Notes: generated from the sequence alone by a model not told the origin. 64,000 nucleotides of DNA from Pectinophora gossypiella (GCF_024362695.1 NC_065419.1:7316678-7380677), one strand, 5' to 3'. Positions 44,839 through 57,330 are shown, counted from the stretch's first letter. Translations and numbers: made by a program.

Positions 44839-45112
44839 GAGCCGTGGTAGCCCAATTAAAAGAATGCTTGACTTTCTCTATGAGGTCGCAGGTTCATGTT
44901 TGGATTATAAATTACTATCATGTACTCAGCGGTGAAGGAAACCGAGATTCCCGAGATGCGTTCCGGAGGTATGTGACCTAATCTGTTTTAGACTGGTTTT
45001 CCCTTCGCGGGTTGGAGCATCAGACAGGCAGTAGCTTCCGTAAAAAAGTCGGACCTATCAAATCTCCAGGTCCATTAAGCGGACTCCGTGAGAAACTGGA
45101 TAACGCTAGGGG
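44839..45112 (+). mobile_element. SINE-B, diverged
   Basis: tRNA-like head GAGCCGTGGTAGCCC with a mutated B box, TTTTCCCTTCGCGGGTTGG in the body, and GATAACGCTAGGGGG at the end. Confidence 0.7.
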
Positions 45113-46170
45113 GTTTAATGTAGTTTTTTAGTCCATCTCTAGAACAATAAGCAGCTTATTATTTTCACTTTGCAAAGTTTTCTTCACACAGAATTAGGAC
45201 AAGTTAACTTGGCATAGTCAGTCAGCAGAGGGATAATCGGTCAGCGTACAATACGCATTCATGAATTAATACGATTTAAGCGGATTTCAATCGAGGCTTA
45301 TTTATTTTACACGTTCGTAATGCCAGCTATTTATTCTATGACCACGAAAGCTGAAATGCTGGGAACGGATTAAAACAAACGGGATTATAATCCATTTAAA
45401 TTGTTGCAATATGCTAATAATTGGCTACAGTTCGTAAGTTCAGCGTGTTAGTTATTTAAATAATGTATTATTGCTTTGCGGCTTCCATGATGTTATGGGA
45501 ATAAATACAGACCATACAGATACTTCCCGGGAATTTCCTTTCTAACATGATGGATAATTGGATAGTTTCCTAGGTCAAAGACAAATTACTAAAGGTCAAA
45601 GAAATTCTGATTACTAAATAAAGACAGATTTAAAACTGTCGAACAACATTTTCTTTTTATTTAAATCAAATAAAACGTAATAATAAGTCCGACATATTAT
45701 CACGTTTTTCTATGACGTCACAGTGTGCTTTTTCATACAAATTCGTTTTGACGTATAGTAACAAGTAACTGATTTGACTAGTTGCAAACTAGCCTTTTGT
45801 GTTTGGCGATAAGCTGATCCCTTGTCATCGTAAGATTTACCATCTTAGGATTTCGTATCAACAGTGGCTGCAGGTTGTCCTTGATTACTTGTGGCTCTAG
45901 CTGTCACTAGATATAAAACATAAAGTAAGTAGTAAATGTCATTATGTCTATCTTCGGAGATCTATATCAAAATTACACGCACAATATATATTTCTTTCTT
46001 TGTAAATAGGTAATTAAGATGTTTCTATTGGGTTTAGTTCTAAAACAATTCAATTCTACCAATTAAATAAGTACTTATGAAGCAAAAAAGTATAGAGTAC
46101 TAACAAGTCAATATAAAGCTTTATTTTGAATTATACTTGTGTAAATTAAGTTACACCTGTCATCATCTCC
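45113..46170. other. flank plus repeat D copy
   Basis: 45568-45800 is repeat D (CAAAGAAATTCTGATTACTA, AATAAGTCCGACATATTATC, GACTAGTTGCAAACTAGCC) and includes the palindrome TGACGTCA. 45240-45490 is a moderately GC, repeat-free stretch of unknown role. Confidence 0.5.
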
Positions 46171-46315
46171 GTAGCATTATCCCGTTTTTCACAGGGTCCG
46201 CTTACCTAACCTGAAGATTTTGACAGGTCCGGTTTTTTACAGAAGCGACTGCCTGTTTGACCTTCCAACCCGCGAAAGGAAAACCAGCCCAATACAGGTT
46301 ATGTCATATACCTCC
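46171..46315 (-). mobile_element. SINE-B, 5' truncated
   Basis: Minus-strand body and 3' end: TGGGCTGGTTTTCCTTTCGC, GGACCTGTCAAAATC and CGGGATAATGCTAC. Confidence 0.75.
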
Positions 46316-46810
46316 ATAGGGTGTAATTAAGTTACACGTGTATACAAATAATTTCGCTCTTTTATTTCTGGGTGACTTTCGTCAGGTAATTAATTATTTA
46401 ATAACGGGCGATGTCGCGTGGGAACGTTAGCACGTGGCTCGAACTAACTCGGACATTGAAATGAGGCATTCAAGATGATTTTCATCAAACCCTAGTAATA
46501 TAATTTTGTTAAATTTGCCCCGAGAAGGAGCAGGCAAAGGAACATAGCCATACAGCCTGGTCATAGTATAAACCATAGAGCAACACGAATCTTCGCGGTA
46601 TAAACACAACTACAACTGTACAATTGTTTCGATTTAAGACTTTTTTTTAATATAGGATACCAATGACTCGACATCCCCGACATAATGTCATAGAGGAAGA
46701 ACATTATTTCCACGCTTCTTTACTGTAAGTAAGTCGGGTTCAAGTTTCATCTTAAAATACCAAGCATTACTTAATACAATGGCTTGCAAAACTCAGTAAA
46801 CTCTAGAAGT

Positions 46811-46852
46811 CTCTAACTTCTACAGTTTTTTTCTAAACTCTAGAAGTTAGAG
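46811..46852. repeat. 12-bp perfect inverted repeat
   Basis: CTCTAACTTCTA at 46811-46822 pairs with TAGAAGTTAGAG at 46841-46852; loop 18 bases. A direct repeat ACTCTAGAAGT flanks it. Small hairpin of unknown role. Confidence 0.6.
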
Positions 46853-47084
46853 GTATAAAATAAAAAAAAAGTTTTATAGATAAGTTTATCAGCTTTCCTT
46901 GTAATCATTAATCTACATTAATAACATTTCGAGACCTTTACATTTCGAAAGTTTATCTTGTGCATTTAAAAAGTAATTATAATTTTAAAAGTGTAGTACT
47001 TACTTACTTAGTTAGTTTTGCAAACTAATGTACTTATATGTAATGAATCTGTAACTACTTATTCAGTATAATAATGTCTTTAGG

Positions 47085-47320
47085 ATGATGTTGGGTCTAC
47101 CGCGTTTTTGTAGCGCTTCGGGGATGTTTGCGGAGTATCAGACCGATGGTTTCGAAGCGATCTTACGCAAAAAAACTGGCTCCCTGCTCACCAGGTTGAG
47201 AAACAGCCCCAACAGCATCCTGAAGACATTAGCTGATCGATACACATCGCCGCTTTGGAGATGTTTTGTGCGTAGGGTGACGATCACGGGAAATTACCCG
47301 TTCACGTGATGGTCATGAAT
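47085..47320 (+). mobile_element. LINE ORF2 C-terminal fragment
   Basis: 74-codon frame: MLGLPRFCSASGMFAEYQTD, GFEAILRKKTGSLLTRLRNS and PNSILKTLADRYTSPLWRCF. This matches the common lepidopteran LINE end (LLGLPRxCSASGMFAE ... RKRxASLxxRxRxSxNSILxxxADR). It is intact over its length but has no upstream domains. Confidence 0.75.
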
Positions 47321-49260
47321 GCGTGCAAAATATAATTTTCGTTACTAACAATAGTTTCATAAGTCACATCTTACTAACATAATATGGATGTAATTTTTTG
47401 ATCCGAAATAAACAATTTTATTTATTTATTATATTCCAGGTTTATGCGCATATTACGCAAAAACAACTGAATATATTAAAATGAAATATTGTACGTTATT
47501 ACATTAGAAGAAGCTTGATCAACATCCTCGCTGTAGACTTATCCTAGGTTCACGGAGTCACAAAGAATAACTAGTGAATGAAACGCTGATGCGTAGTGTC
47601 TACTGGGACTTCAAAAAATGTAGAATAAAAAGCAATATTCTTTCATCAAAACAATGAAGTTGGCTGGTAAATTAATCCTGTACAAAGGAGTAGGCATTAA
47701 TAATGCAAGACTCGTATATTATACCATGTATGTATATTTACGTCACATATTTCTACGTCAGACACGAGGACTGTACTACGAGAACAAAAAAATAGCCTAT
47801 ATACGCCCCACTGCTGGGCATAGGCTTCCCCTTAATCAACCTTTGGAGGGAGATTACGAGGAAAGGTCAGCAAATTACGGAAACGGAAGTAGGTTCGGTA
47901 GGAAGGGCAAAGAAACGAAGCTCACGTCAGATAACAATAAAACGGATTTAGAAACGGATTTTATTTACTTCTAGAGTTAAATAAGTACTTACTGATGTTT
48001 ATTATTAATTGTATTTGGAGTTGGGATTTTTGTACCTAATGTTCGCGTATGTACGAAGACGTTTACACAGATAGGATCTATCGTCTAATGTTGGAGTTGT
48101 ATAGTTTTTTTTCGTGACTTATTGTAGATTTATGCGGTACTTAAATCATGAAATTAACTATTTGGCCAAAACTAAAGTAGAGCAACTTCCGATTTAGTAA
48201 CGTCAGCTAGGATGACAGCGGGGTGTTCGGAATTATGAATTTTGCACGTTGCATTGAGAGATTAGGCTCTAGACGAAAACAAAACTGAAACAGAATGTCG
48301 AACAGTAAGTTAAGCGCTGAAAAAAGTGCATCACATACATTAATAAGATCATGACTATATGCCAATTGAGGTAGACAGAACATCCATCGCAAGAAGAAGT
48401 AAGACAATGCTCACGTTTCAGCGAGCTTTCTGTTAGGCCAACTTGATAAGTAAAAAAAACCAGAGAAATTTACATCACTTTGTTAAATTGTCCTCCGTTC
48501 TACACTACACTCAAGACGTGAGTCAATGTACTGGTAGAGTAAACATATTCTCATCGCTGTCCATTTTAATCCTGGACGTTGAGGGAAGTTTGTCCGGACA
48601 TTATCATTCTTTATATCGAGATCCTGTTTGTTCGATTAAACGCGTTTGCTTAGGACACCGACCAAATTGATTTATGATGAGTACTTGACCGAAATATGGA
48701 CGTGCTCCTTTATATTTATCGCTTCGAATTAATATAGAATTATTGCGTTCGGAAAATTTTGATAGGTCAGTAAATATACAAATGGTTTAATTGATCTAAA
48801 ATCATGTGACATAATTGGGCCGTGTACTAGGTTCAATATAAATTGTGAAATTCTGATTACTTAATAAACACAGGTCTAAAACTAACATAAACCATTTTTC
48901 TTTTTAACTTATTTATTATATACTAATTTTAGTCAAGAAAAACGTATTCGTAAACGTAAAGGAAATAAGTCCGACATATTATCACGTTTTTCTGTGACGT
49001 CACAGTGTGCTTTTTCATACTATCCTATTGATCTACTTATTTGTCTTATGTATCGCATAATCAGAATTGAACTTACAACTAGTATATACCTACTAGTATT
49101 GGTAGACGAAAATGTAGGTAATTATCTAAGCATGCATGTGCATCAGTACCCATATCAGCCTGTCTAACGAACCATTGAGCCCTGTTATTGAATAGGGCGA
49201 TTAAATTACGACATGCGTTATTATTTTACTTACTACCCGAATTTTGTTTATAAGCACAGA
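47321..49260. other. repeat shards, no gene
   Basis: 47797-47860 is a tail shard. 48107-48175 is a weak minus-strand element R 3' end. 48822-49023 is repeat D with TGACGTCACAG. 48480-48700 is a repeat-free stretch with a 75-codon open frame that lacks splice signals. Confidence 0.45.
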
Positions 49261-49498
49261 CCTGTCGGACGTGTGTTCCCAAGTTCGAATCTCGGTGGGG
49301 CCACATCACAAAATTCACTTTGTGCTGTGGCATATTTGGTTAAAGTAACATGATCTGTGCTTCGAAGGGCACGATAAGCTCATTTACTTAAGTGAGTAAG
49401 TAGTTGTTACATTACCAATGTGCGAGGCCTTTGGCCGCCCAACAGTAACCTTAACATCAGGGTTGATGAGGTCACACGAGTGAAGTACAGAAGAAGAA
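49261..49498 (+). mobile_element. SINE-A, degenerate
   Basis: Partial tRNA head with a B box variant GTTCGAATCTC, a shortened body, and ATCAGGGTTGATGAGG with an AAGAAGAAG tail. Several deletions; an old copy. Confidence 0.7.
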
Positions 49499-49554
49499 GC
49501 GCAAAACTCTAGTTACTTAAGTACTTAATTAATATTTATTTTAAACAGAATGGA

Positions 49555-49945
49555 ATCAGTAACACACTGACACAGAAAGACAGAGAGAGACTCGAGGCCT
49601 TGGAAATGTGGTGTTGGAGGAGGATCGAAAGAATAAGTTGGCTTTGTGTCCAACTATGGTTACTAATGAGGTAGTACTAGTAAGGGAAAAGAGGCAAACA
49701 TTGAGCGTTATTGAGGACAGAAGAGGCAAGATGATTGAACACTTTATAAGACACGACGAATTTATTAAAAACTTCATGTAAGGGAATCTACAAGGGAAGA
49801 GAGGAAGGGGAAGCTTACGTGGGACAGATTAAAGAGAAGGTGAACGTCGTGTCGTATAAGGAAATGAAAGTATTGGCCTTTGATAGCCAAGAATGGAGAA
49901 TGCTGCATCGACAAGAGCGTGGCTCAAATTAAAGATGATAAGAAT
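49555..49945 (+). mobile_element. LINE ORF2 C-terminal pseudogene
   Basis: Translation gives DRERLEALEMWCWRRIERIS, a frameshift, then VREKRQTLSVIEDRRGKMIE and HFIRHDEFIKNFM-stop. After further shifts come GKRGRG and an EWRMLHRQERGS-like ending. This is a known lepidopteran LINE C-terminus. At least two frameshifts and one stop show it is dead. Confidence 0.8.
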
Positions 49946-50430
49946 ATTATCAGTATATTTCCTGATTTTACTGTTTACGTATATTGTTTGCTTTGTTTAT
50001 CCCTTTCACGGGCAGAGACCATGGGTCATTGATGGTTCATAACAGATAGTATGACACCTTGGAATCGGAACGTCAGTAGACGTTCTATCCTTGAAAGTGT
50101 TATATTATGTTTTTTGTTTCACAAAGCCACGGAATACGCCATTAGAGACTATAGCACTGAATAATTATAAACCGATACAGTTGTATCACTGAGAGTTGTC
50201 GCCGTCCGCGAGCGTGAATATCGGATCGCAATACATATAAACAAACAATCGTACATATTGTTATTGGAAACTTGTTGGAGCAAATTGCATTAATTTCTCA
50301 TTTGCCAATTCAATCGAACAGATGAAAATTTCACAGATGCGACATGCATACATAATATCTAGATGAAGGGGAGGCCTTTGCCCAGTAAACAAACAAACAA
50401 TACAATATAGTACAAACATATATATTGCAC
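49946..50430. other. no gene recognised
   Basis: AT-rich, with a CAAACAAACAAA run near 50385 and a tail shard. Nothing coding. Confidence 0.35.
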
Positions 50431-50583
50431 AATTAAAAACGCCGCATCGAAATAATTCATCTAAAAAAGCAATATTGGAATTGACATTTGTACATATAAA
50501 AGTAAGTGCGCAATGCAAACAAATGCCAAATAGCAATATTGCTTTTTTAGATTAATTGCTTCGATGTGGCTTTTTTAATCTCC
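50431..50583. mobile_element. MITE-P copy
   Basis: AATTAAAAACGCCGCATCG on the left, GATGTGGCTTTTTTAATCTC on the right, with the AAAAGTAAGTGCGCAATGCA centre. Confidence 0.85.
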
Positions 50584-50873
50584 CAGAACGTGTTAGACAC
50601 TATTGTGCATTTCAACGATATGTCCGTGGAGATATGGCCCATTCACTATGTGTACGTACAATATTATGTAGGTACATTTGTTGTATGTCGCTGTTTCCGG
50701 GTAGCAGGCGCTGTGATAGCCGGGTAGCTCACCTCGAAATTTAATTAACCAGCGCCACCGGCCGGTAATGCGTCGGTCACTACATTCGTTAGTCTCTATT
50801 TTGCAACATATACCCTAGACAGAGCTGACATAATTGTTGTTTAAATTTCCATAATTACACAACAGCCTCCGTG
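50584..50873. other. no gene recognised
   Basis: GC-richer in 50690-50790 (GGGTAGCAGGCGCTGTGATA, CAGCGCCACCGGCCGG); no open frame with signals. Confidence 0.3.
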
Positions 50874-51203
50874 GTCTAGTGGTTTGAGCGTAAGGCTCAC
50901 GATCTGGAGGTCCGGGTTCGATTCCCGATGGGGACATTGTCAAAATCACTTTGTGAGACTGTCCTTTGTTTGGTAAGAACTTTTCAGGCTTGAATCACCT
51001 GATTGTCCGAAAAAGTAAGATGATTCCGTGCTTCGGAGGGCACGTTAAGCCGTTGGTCCCGGCTATTAGCCGTAAAAACAACTCTACCAACCCGCATTGG
51101 AGCAGCGTGGTGGAGTATGCTCCATACCCCCTCCGGCTGATTGAGGGGAGGCCTGTGCCCAGCAGTGGGACGTATATAGGCTGTTTATGTATGTATGTAT
51201 GTA
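50874..51203 (+). mobile_element. SINE-C, full length
   Basis: tRNA head very like SINE-A (CTCCGTGGTCTAGTGGTTTG; B box GGTTCGATTCC at 50913-50923) and the same core GTGCTTCGGAGGGCACG. From about 51065 on it carries a different tail: GCGTGGTGGAGTATGCTCC, GAGGGGAGGCCTGTGCCC, AGCAGTGGGACGTATATAGG and an ATGT repeat. That tail also exists alone as LINE-type shards. Confidence 0.85.
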
Positions 51204-51305
51204 CACACATACGGTAGCTGGTTGGTTTGTTTGTAAACGTCACCTTGTTTAAATGTCAGTTAAATAAGTTCATATTTACTTTATGATGGTTATAAACTAA
51301 TACAG

Positions 51306-51463
51306 GCGGGTTAAAATGGCCACGTCGAAGCAATTCATCTAAAAAAGCAATATTGCAATTTGACATTTGTTTGCATTACGCAATTACTTTTATATGCGCA
51401 AATGTCAAATTGCAACATTGCTTTCTTAGATGAATTGCTTCGATGTGGCCATTTTAACCACCC
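51306..51463. mobile_element. MITE-P copy, best preserved
   Basis: GCGGGTTAAAATGGCCACGT and GATGTGGCCATTTTAACCAC ends. The arms match almost throughout around the TATATGCGCAAATG centre. It would fold into one long hairpin. Confidence 0.9.
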
Positions 51464-51562
51464 AGGTAGTTAATAAAATGTACGTAAGACGCTCTTTTGC
51501 ACCGATAGAGCGAATACAACATTATTAAAATGAGTTTCAATAAAACGTGATCTAACTTCCGG

Positions 51563-51889
51563 TTCTTCTTCTATCGTCTGGGTTGTGAAGTAGAGTACCA
51601 ACCTCATCAACCCTGGTGTCAGGATTACTATTGAGCCGCCAAAGGCACCTGACATGGCTCATGTAACGACTACTTACATACATCAGTAAGTAGTAACCGG
51701 GACCAACGGCTTAACGTGCCTTCCGAAGCACGGATCATCTTACTTTTTGGACAATCAGGTGATCAGCCTGTAATGTCCTAACCAAACTAGGGATCACAAA
51801 GTGATCTTTGTGATATGTCCCCACCGGGATTCGAACCCGGGATCTCCGTATCGTGAGCCCAACGCTCAACCACTGGACCACGGAGGCCG
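51563..51889 (-). mobile_element. SINE-A, full length, reverse
   Basis: Head at the right: GGCCTCCGTGGTCCAGTGGT and the B box GGTTCGAATCC at 51834-51824. Complete body; the tail AGAAGAAG at 51563. Confidence 0.9.
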
Positions 51890-51944
51890 TTAAACTTCCG
51901 GTAGTACTCTTTCAATTTACGTGCCTTACCATCGACAAAGCACT

Positions 51945-52165
51945 CATCTACTCGTAACCTAAAAAGGCATGCAAAACCCAAAAACGGGATAAAACCAGTT
52001 CTTTTTTTGAATTCTCCGTGTACAGTTCACCCGCAGCATCGTTGATGGAACTAAACTGCCAATTTACCGGCCGCACAAAGGTGTTCTGTTCCAACCGGCG
52101 AACGCCACCGGACGCCCGTATCGCCGGACCGACACCCGTAGATACACTATTGTGCATTTGATGGT
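51945..52165 (-). other. unassigned open segment, possibly transposon-derived
   Basis: The minus frame reads STGVGPAIRASGGVRRLEQN, TFVRPVNWQFSSINDAAGEL and YTENSKKELVLSRFWVLHA. It is GC-richer than the flanks. There is no splice acceptor at its start and no known motif. Its location right after a SINE-A suggests a mobile remnant. Confidence 0.3.
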
Positions 52166-54489
52166 AACTGAAACAAAGGACCTCGCCTACCTAAACATCC
52201 ATTAGTTTGTATGGGGTCGTTTTTGATAGTAGTCTGTAGTGTGATGGCTGAAAATTATTTGATATTTTCTAGGTCTGCACGGTCCATTGCTGATTCGTTA
52301 AGATATATTTCAGTCGTAAATAGATAATTTAATAGATATAAAAGGAAATGTTCTAAAATGAGGACACCTTAATTTAATATAGGATTTATAGTAATAATAT
52401 TATTTTAATCGGGTTTGAATGCCGGTTGGGACTTTTTGAGTTTAAATTCTTGTTTGGATCACATGTAATTGATGTCAGGTGGTTCCAGGATTTATACCGG
52501 GACCACGACTTAGTCTTGAAAATACAGACAGACACAAATCGATTATCGTTATATTTCGGTTCATTTATACAATATATTCATATATTTTTTCGCATATATT
52601 ATATTATTCTGATGTATGAACTAGATTATTGAAAAGTTTCGTTAAAATAAAACTAAAAAAAAACTAAATTAAAATAAAAAATATTTAAATGATTAATTAA
52701 TTATTCTTTATTCGTGTGGTTTTATAATAATTATGTTATTTTATTTTTATTACTTTTAGCAGTGTGTAAGGAATGTTATATGGACTATGATGTCTGAATT
52801 AGATTTTTTTATTTAATTTTAAAATCAATAATGAGTAACGAACATCAAGACATACTGACTCCCACACGGACATACATCCTCACAAACTTTCGCGTTTATA
52901 AATCTTGCATCCTTTCCGTTTTCCGCACTTACTCAGATGAGTAAGTGACTATCACTCTCTATCTACTGGTCCCAGTAGATCTAACCACGATCGGAAGCCA
53001 GCGAGGCTATCAACGTGTTATCAAATCCAAATCTAAACGTAATATACTCAAATCTAATGCTTCATCTTTAAAAATAAGTTAAGAGTAAGTACATAATATA
53101 AGAGAAGAAACAGTCACAGAAACCATTTCATATTCATTTTATATCATTGTTTCGTTACTTTATACTTCCCCTGTGTATATTTATGTACGCTTCCTGTACA
53201 CGAATACACAGAAGAGAAATAAATGAAATACATTTTTTATGATTGCTTTTTAATATAACAAGAGGCGAAATGGTAAATCGTAATGTACCTGCTGTACGTT
53301 ACTCCACATCGCAACATTCTTATATAGCCTTTTACGTGGAGATTAGTAAATGGAGCAAGAATATATTGGAAAAGTCGATTCGATTTCTTCTGTACCACGC
53401 GCGATGGCAAATTCTATTATTCGTCAAACGTTGTAGCCAGACAATTGTGTTACAAGCTCCAGATTTAGACAACAAATCAATTTCCGTTACTTTAATTGGA
53501 ATGAAAGCGAAATAAATTGCCTGTAATGATTTTATTTGCGGTTTGGTAAGGGGTATTTTTCTTGATGTCGCGTTGTCATGGTTACCGAGTGGCAACACTG
53601 GACAAGAGGGCTCAAAGGGTCTCAGTGAAAGGGAGTCTCTTGAGAGTAGCGCTCTGGCTCTGCGGCCCTCACGCAGAGCCCAATGTAACTTTACAAAATT
53701 GATGTTCAAGTAAATTAGTGCTCTCTTTCTTGATTGAAAAATATATGAAATACTTAGGCGTGTTCTGACTTTATTCGTTTAGTTTTGACCGCGTCGATAA
53801 TATTTGATGCTTTGAAAAATTTTATTCACTGGTACAAAAACGAGCCGTGCAAGTAGATTGAGTAAGTTTTAGAGAACTTACGGTTAGAAATCTATTCATT
53901 TATGAAAATTATTTACATATTATAAAACTGTATATTTATGAATTTAGTTATTTTACTTAGCGCCAGAATTCGCTTGTATCTCTAGGGACTTCATCCGTAA
54001 TCCAGTTCTGTAAAACTACCTACATCTATACAGCCACACGTCTCGTAGGGTAGCTTATCAGATAATTGACTGCAACAGCGACACGCCAGGAATGCATTGA
54101 CGGATCCCCAGTGCCGATTACTGGCCGCGCTACCTGATCGCACGACCCTGGCATACTAAGTCGACGACGTTTGCTATGGAAATTGGAGTATTAAGCAATC
54201 TATTGGAAGTAATGGGATTTGATGTCAAGGAGATAGAACTTTACGAAAAAAGAAATACATTTTAATTAACAATTAACTTTAAAAAACTATATTTTTGTTA
54301 TAAACCTAAATTAAAAATATTTAGTATACCTATTTTACTCATACCTTCCCATAGGTATGGGTCTTTGCTTAGGGATACGGGTGAAGATCTCAACGGTTTG
54401 TTTTTAAAAGCGGAGATGGGAATCATCGGTACGGCAATGCAGGACGGAAGGAGCAGGTTACAGAGACTATAACCAGGGCACCTGACAGA
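52166..54489. other. no gene recognised
   Basis: AT-rich. Two opposing open frames of 90 and 125 codons at 53243-53709 overlap each other and lack splice or poly(A) support. 53560-53700 has repeat-like GC sequence. Confidence 0.35.
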
Positions 54490-54690
54490 GAGCAGCAGTA
54501 ACTGTCATTACTATTCAGAGCCGGATGACAGGAGTCGTAGTACGGCTTTGAAATAGACTACTCTGGGCTCCTTCTCAGTCATGTCTGACAGAAAACTGCG
54601 GGGCGAAAGGCAATTGGAAAACCACTGCTCTATTTTTCCTTAGAAAAGTAGCATGAAGAATGCTACACCGACAAGAGCGTGGCTCTTGTA
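54490..54690 (+). mobile_element. LINE-related 3' end
   Basis: GGGCTCCTTCTCAGTCATGT, GGAAAACCACTGCTCTATTT, AAAGTAGCATGAAGAATGC and GACAAGAGCGTGGCTCTTG. The same tail is at 23455-23575 on the minus strand. The last 35 bases also end the LINE at 49945. Confidence 0.6.
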
Positions 54691-57330
54691 ACGCACCCCC
54701 CCTTACATAATAATATACTATAATATAAATAAACCCCACACACTCAATCCACGACTAAACTGACCAGGATTCGACCCTGGGTTAAAGTCAAACTAAGTGA
54801 TTAAAATGGCCATTATTATTGTTGTGATCGTCTAGTATAAAGGTAGGACCTTATGTTGTGTTTTGTAGTAACTCAAATTCTTTTATATGAAGGTAGCTGA
54901 GTCAGATATGAATGCATGTTATTGAGGGCATGTAAATAAAGAATAATACTAACTTAATATACTACATATATACTACTTAATAACAATACAAATAGGTTAT
55001 AATTGTGTCACTAGGGTACATAAGAAAGTCAAAGAATTATCTCAGTAATAGGGCAATGGAATGTAAGATATTATAAATATTTATAGTTTAAAAAAAACAG
55101 TTAAGTCAACGCCAAGCAACCCTAAACTTAATGACACTGATTAAAGCTTATAATTAAACAAATTAAACAAGAGAGACTTACAAGAAGGTAAGAAATAAAT
55201 TAGTTATTTAAAATATGTTTAGGAATTTGGTTTTATTATTGTAAAAGATCTAGGAACACAGGAAAAGGATTAGAATACCATACCAACAATGTAATAGTAT
55301 AGGGTGCCGTTTCGAGCCCCGACCACGCTCACCGGCGAATGAGGCCCTACCCTGATTTAGGCCCCTCTCCGAAAGAAACATATAGGTTTTTTATGGAATG
55401 ATAAGCACATAAAATATGTGACATATCAGGAGCATTAGGTAAATAGTTGGTAGGTAAAGGGAAGAGCTTCCCAACACCAATTTCACATATGTAATAAAAT
55501 TATTTAAGTTAGACAGATTTACATCCAATCTAACAACACAACTCATTGTGATGCATAGTTAGCACCATAACCATGGCGCAAAAAGGTAAGTATGTGAGCG
55601 ACTTAGCAACCGGAAGCCAATATGCAGCTACTCATCACTGTCCTCCCCCCAATACACCACAGTGCAAGAGGATCAACAGAAGCAGTGACTACCGAACTGG
55701 ATTGACCCCAAATATACTAAGCAAAAGGTCCCTAACAAAACGAATGAGCGACTTAGCAACCGAAGGCAATACGCAGCTACTCATCACTGTCCTCCCCCCA
55801 ATACACCACAGTGCAAGAGGATCAACAGAAGCAGAGACTACCGAACTGGATTGACCCCGAGTATACTAAGCAAAAATGTCCCTAACGTCCCTACTATGGC
55901 TTCAGCGGCATTGCAATAACACCAGCCATAGGAATAAGTATGAGTGTGAGATGGATGGTCATGAATATGATACCAACCATGAATCACAAGAATATATGCA
56001 GTCAAACTGGATGTAATTGTTATGCATAAATGCATTATTGCAATAATATTGCATATTAGTAAGCAAACATGTCGCATAGTGAAATCAGGCCAGGTAAACC
56101 CCCGGACAAGGTATAGGTTGTAAAGTTTGGTATGTCACAAACTAGCAGCAGTGACATTAAGGTGTTATCAGGTAAAAGAATAGTAAAATAACACAAATAA
56201 ATTGTGTTGAATTGGTTTGTATATCAGTGTAATCAAGCCAGGCAGGCCCGGACAATACAGTAAGTATATAGAAGTCATGTTAAGTCACATAGGTGAAATA
56301 ACAACACAGATTCAGAGTATATAAGTTTATTCAAAAGCCTTCATCTCATGGTATCCAGACTTTTATAATTCAATTCAAATTAGTAATTAATTGTATTATT
56401 TACATGGCTTGATAAGCCACAATAAGCTGATAGGTCCAGAGTGGGTCATAATAAATTTACATCATAACACAAGAGGACAGAGTTGACCCATACCATACAA
56501 TACTGATTATATGGCATCGGCTAGAGTCTTCATACTCGAAAGCATCGCCACGCACAACCGCTCATCAGGAGGAGGCAATCCAACCTGACTATCCAAGTCG
56601 CAGCGCTGGCTCGATACTGATTATCTAGCTTCATCTCATATTGGCGGATGGTCATCCTGTCCCAATATCAGAAAGAAGGTCATGGATAATAATATCTCAC
56701 CGCCCCACTCCTGTAGATAGCTGTATCTCCCAAAGCACCACTATAGAACAATCCAGAACCATGTTACAGTGGTAACAACAACTGTTCCTACAATTATTCT
56801 ACATTGACACAGTGAGGTAGCAGGCCGTAAACCATAAAGGTTCACCCTGTGTAACTTCAGATTGGTTTTCGAATAGAATCCTCAGGGGAATTCTAACTAC
56901 AATAAAACACAGCAAGATTACAATCCAACCTGGACCAACAGTCTAGGTTCACAATATAAGGTAAAAATCTAAATCCATGAGGTTACCTCTAAAACAAGGA
57001 TACCTCATTCTGCATACTGATCTCCCCATCTCCAGGCAATAATTATATTACCTCGAAATGTGAATCGCAACATACAGAACTACAAGAAGAACATTTTTGT
57101 TCAGTCTATGCGGCAATATGTACAATTTTCATTGTAAACATTGACACACAGCCCAAACATAACCAATAAGATAATAAAATCCAGTCAGAATATATCGCAA
57201 GCAGTCATTCCCTACGCGTCAGTAAAGTGTCAGTCAAAAAGTTAAATAGATAAACATACATAAACTACATAAAATAACATAAATAATAACAAAACACAAA
57301 CAAAGGTAAACAATCACAAGCAGCACATGA
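54691..57330. other. unclassified block, distinct from surroundings
   Basis: Plus strand A-rich (few T runs), little similarity to the other repeats, no long open frame. It contains a 150-bp duplication (55596-55862) and two related AATCA(G/A)GCCAGG(T/C)A phrases at about 56083 and 56231. It could be the non-coding part of a large transposon, or the intron/exon body of a minus-strand non-coding transcript starting at 57.84 kb. Neither is proven. Confidence 0.35.
55596..55862 (+). repeat. 150-bp direct duplication
   Basis: GAGCGACTTAGCAACCG begins at 55596 and again at 55746. Both units run through GCAGCTACTCATCACTGTCC and CCGAACTGGATTGACCCC with few differences. Confidence 0.9.

Noticed and set aside
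51810..51889. Apparent tRNA gene
   Set aside because: It is the head of a SINE-A; the B box is kept but the acceptor arm does not close and a SINE body follows. The same applies to the heads at 2020, 15329, 50874, 62646 and 7730-7800.
53243..53709. Two overlapping opposite-strand open frames
   Set aside because: Neither has splice signals or recognisable domains; mutual overlap argues for chance.
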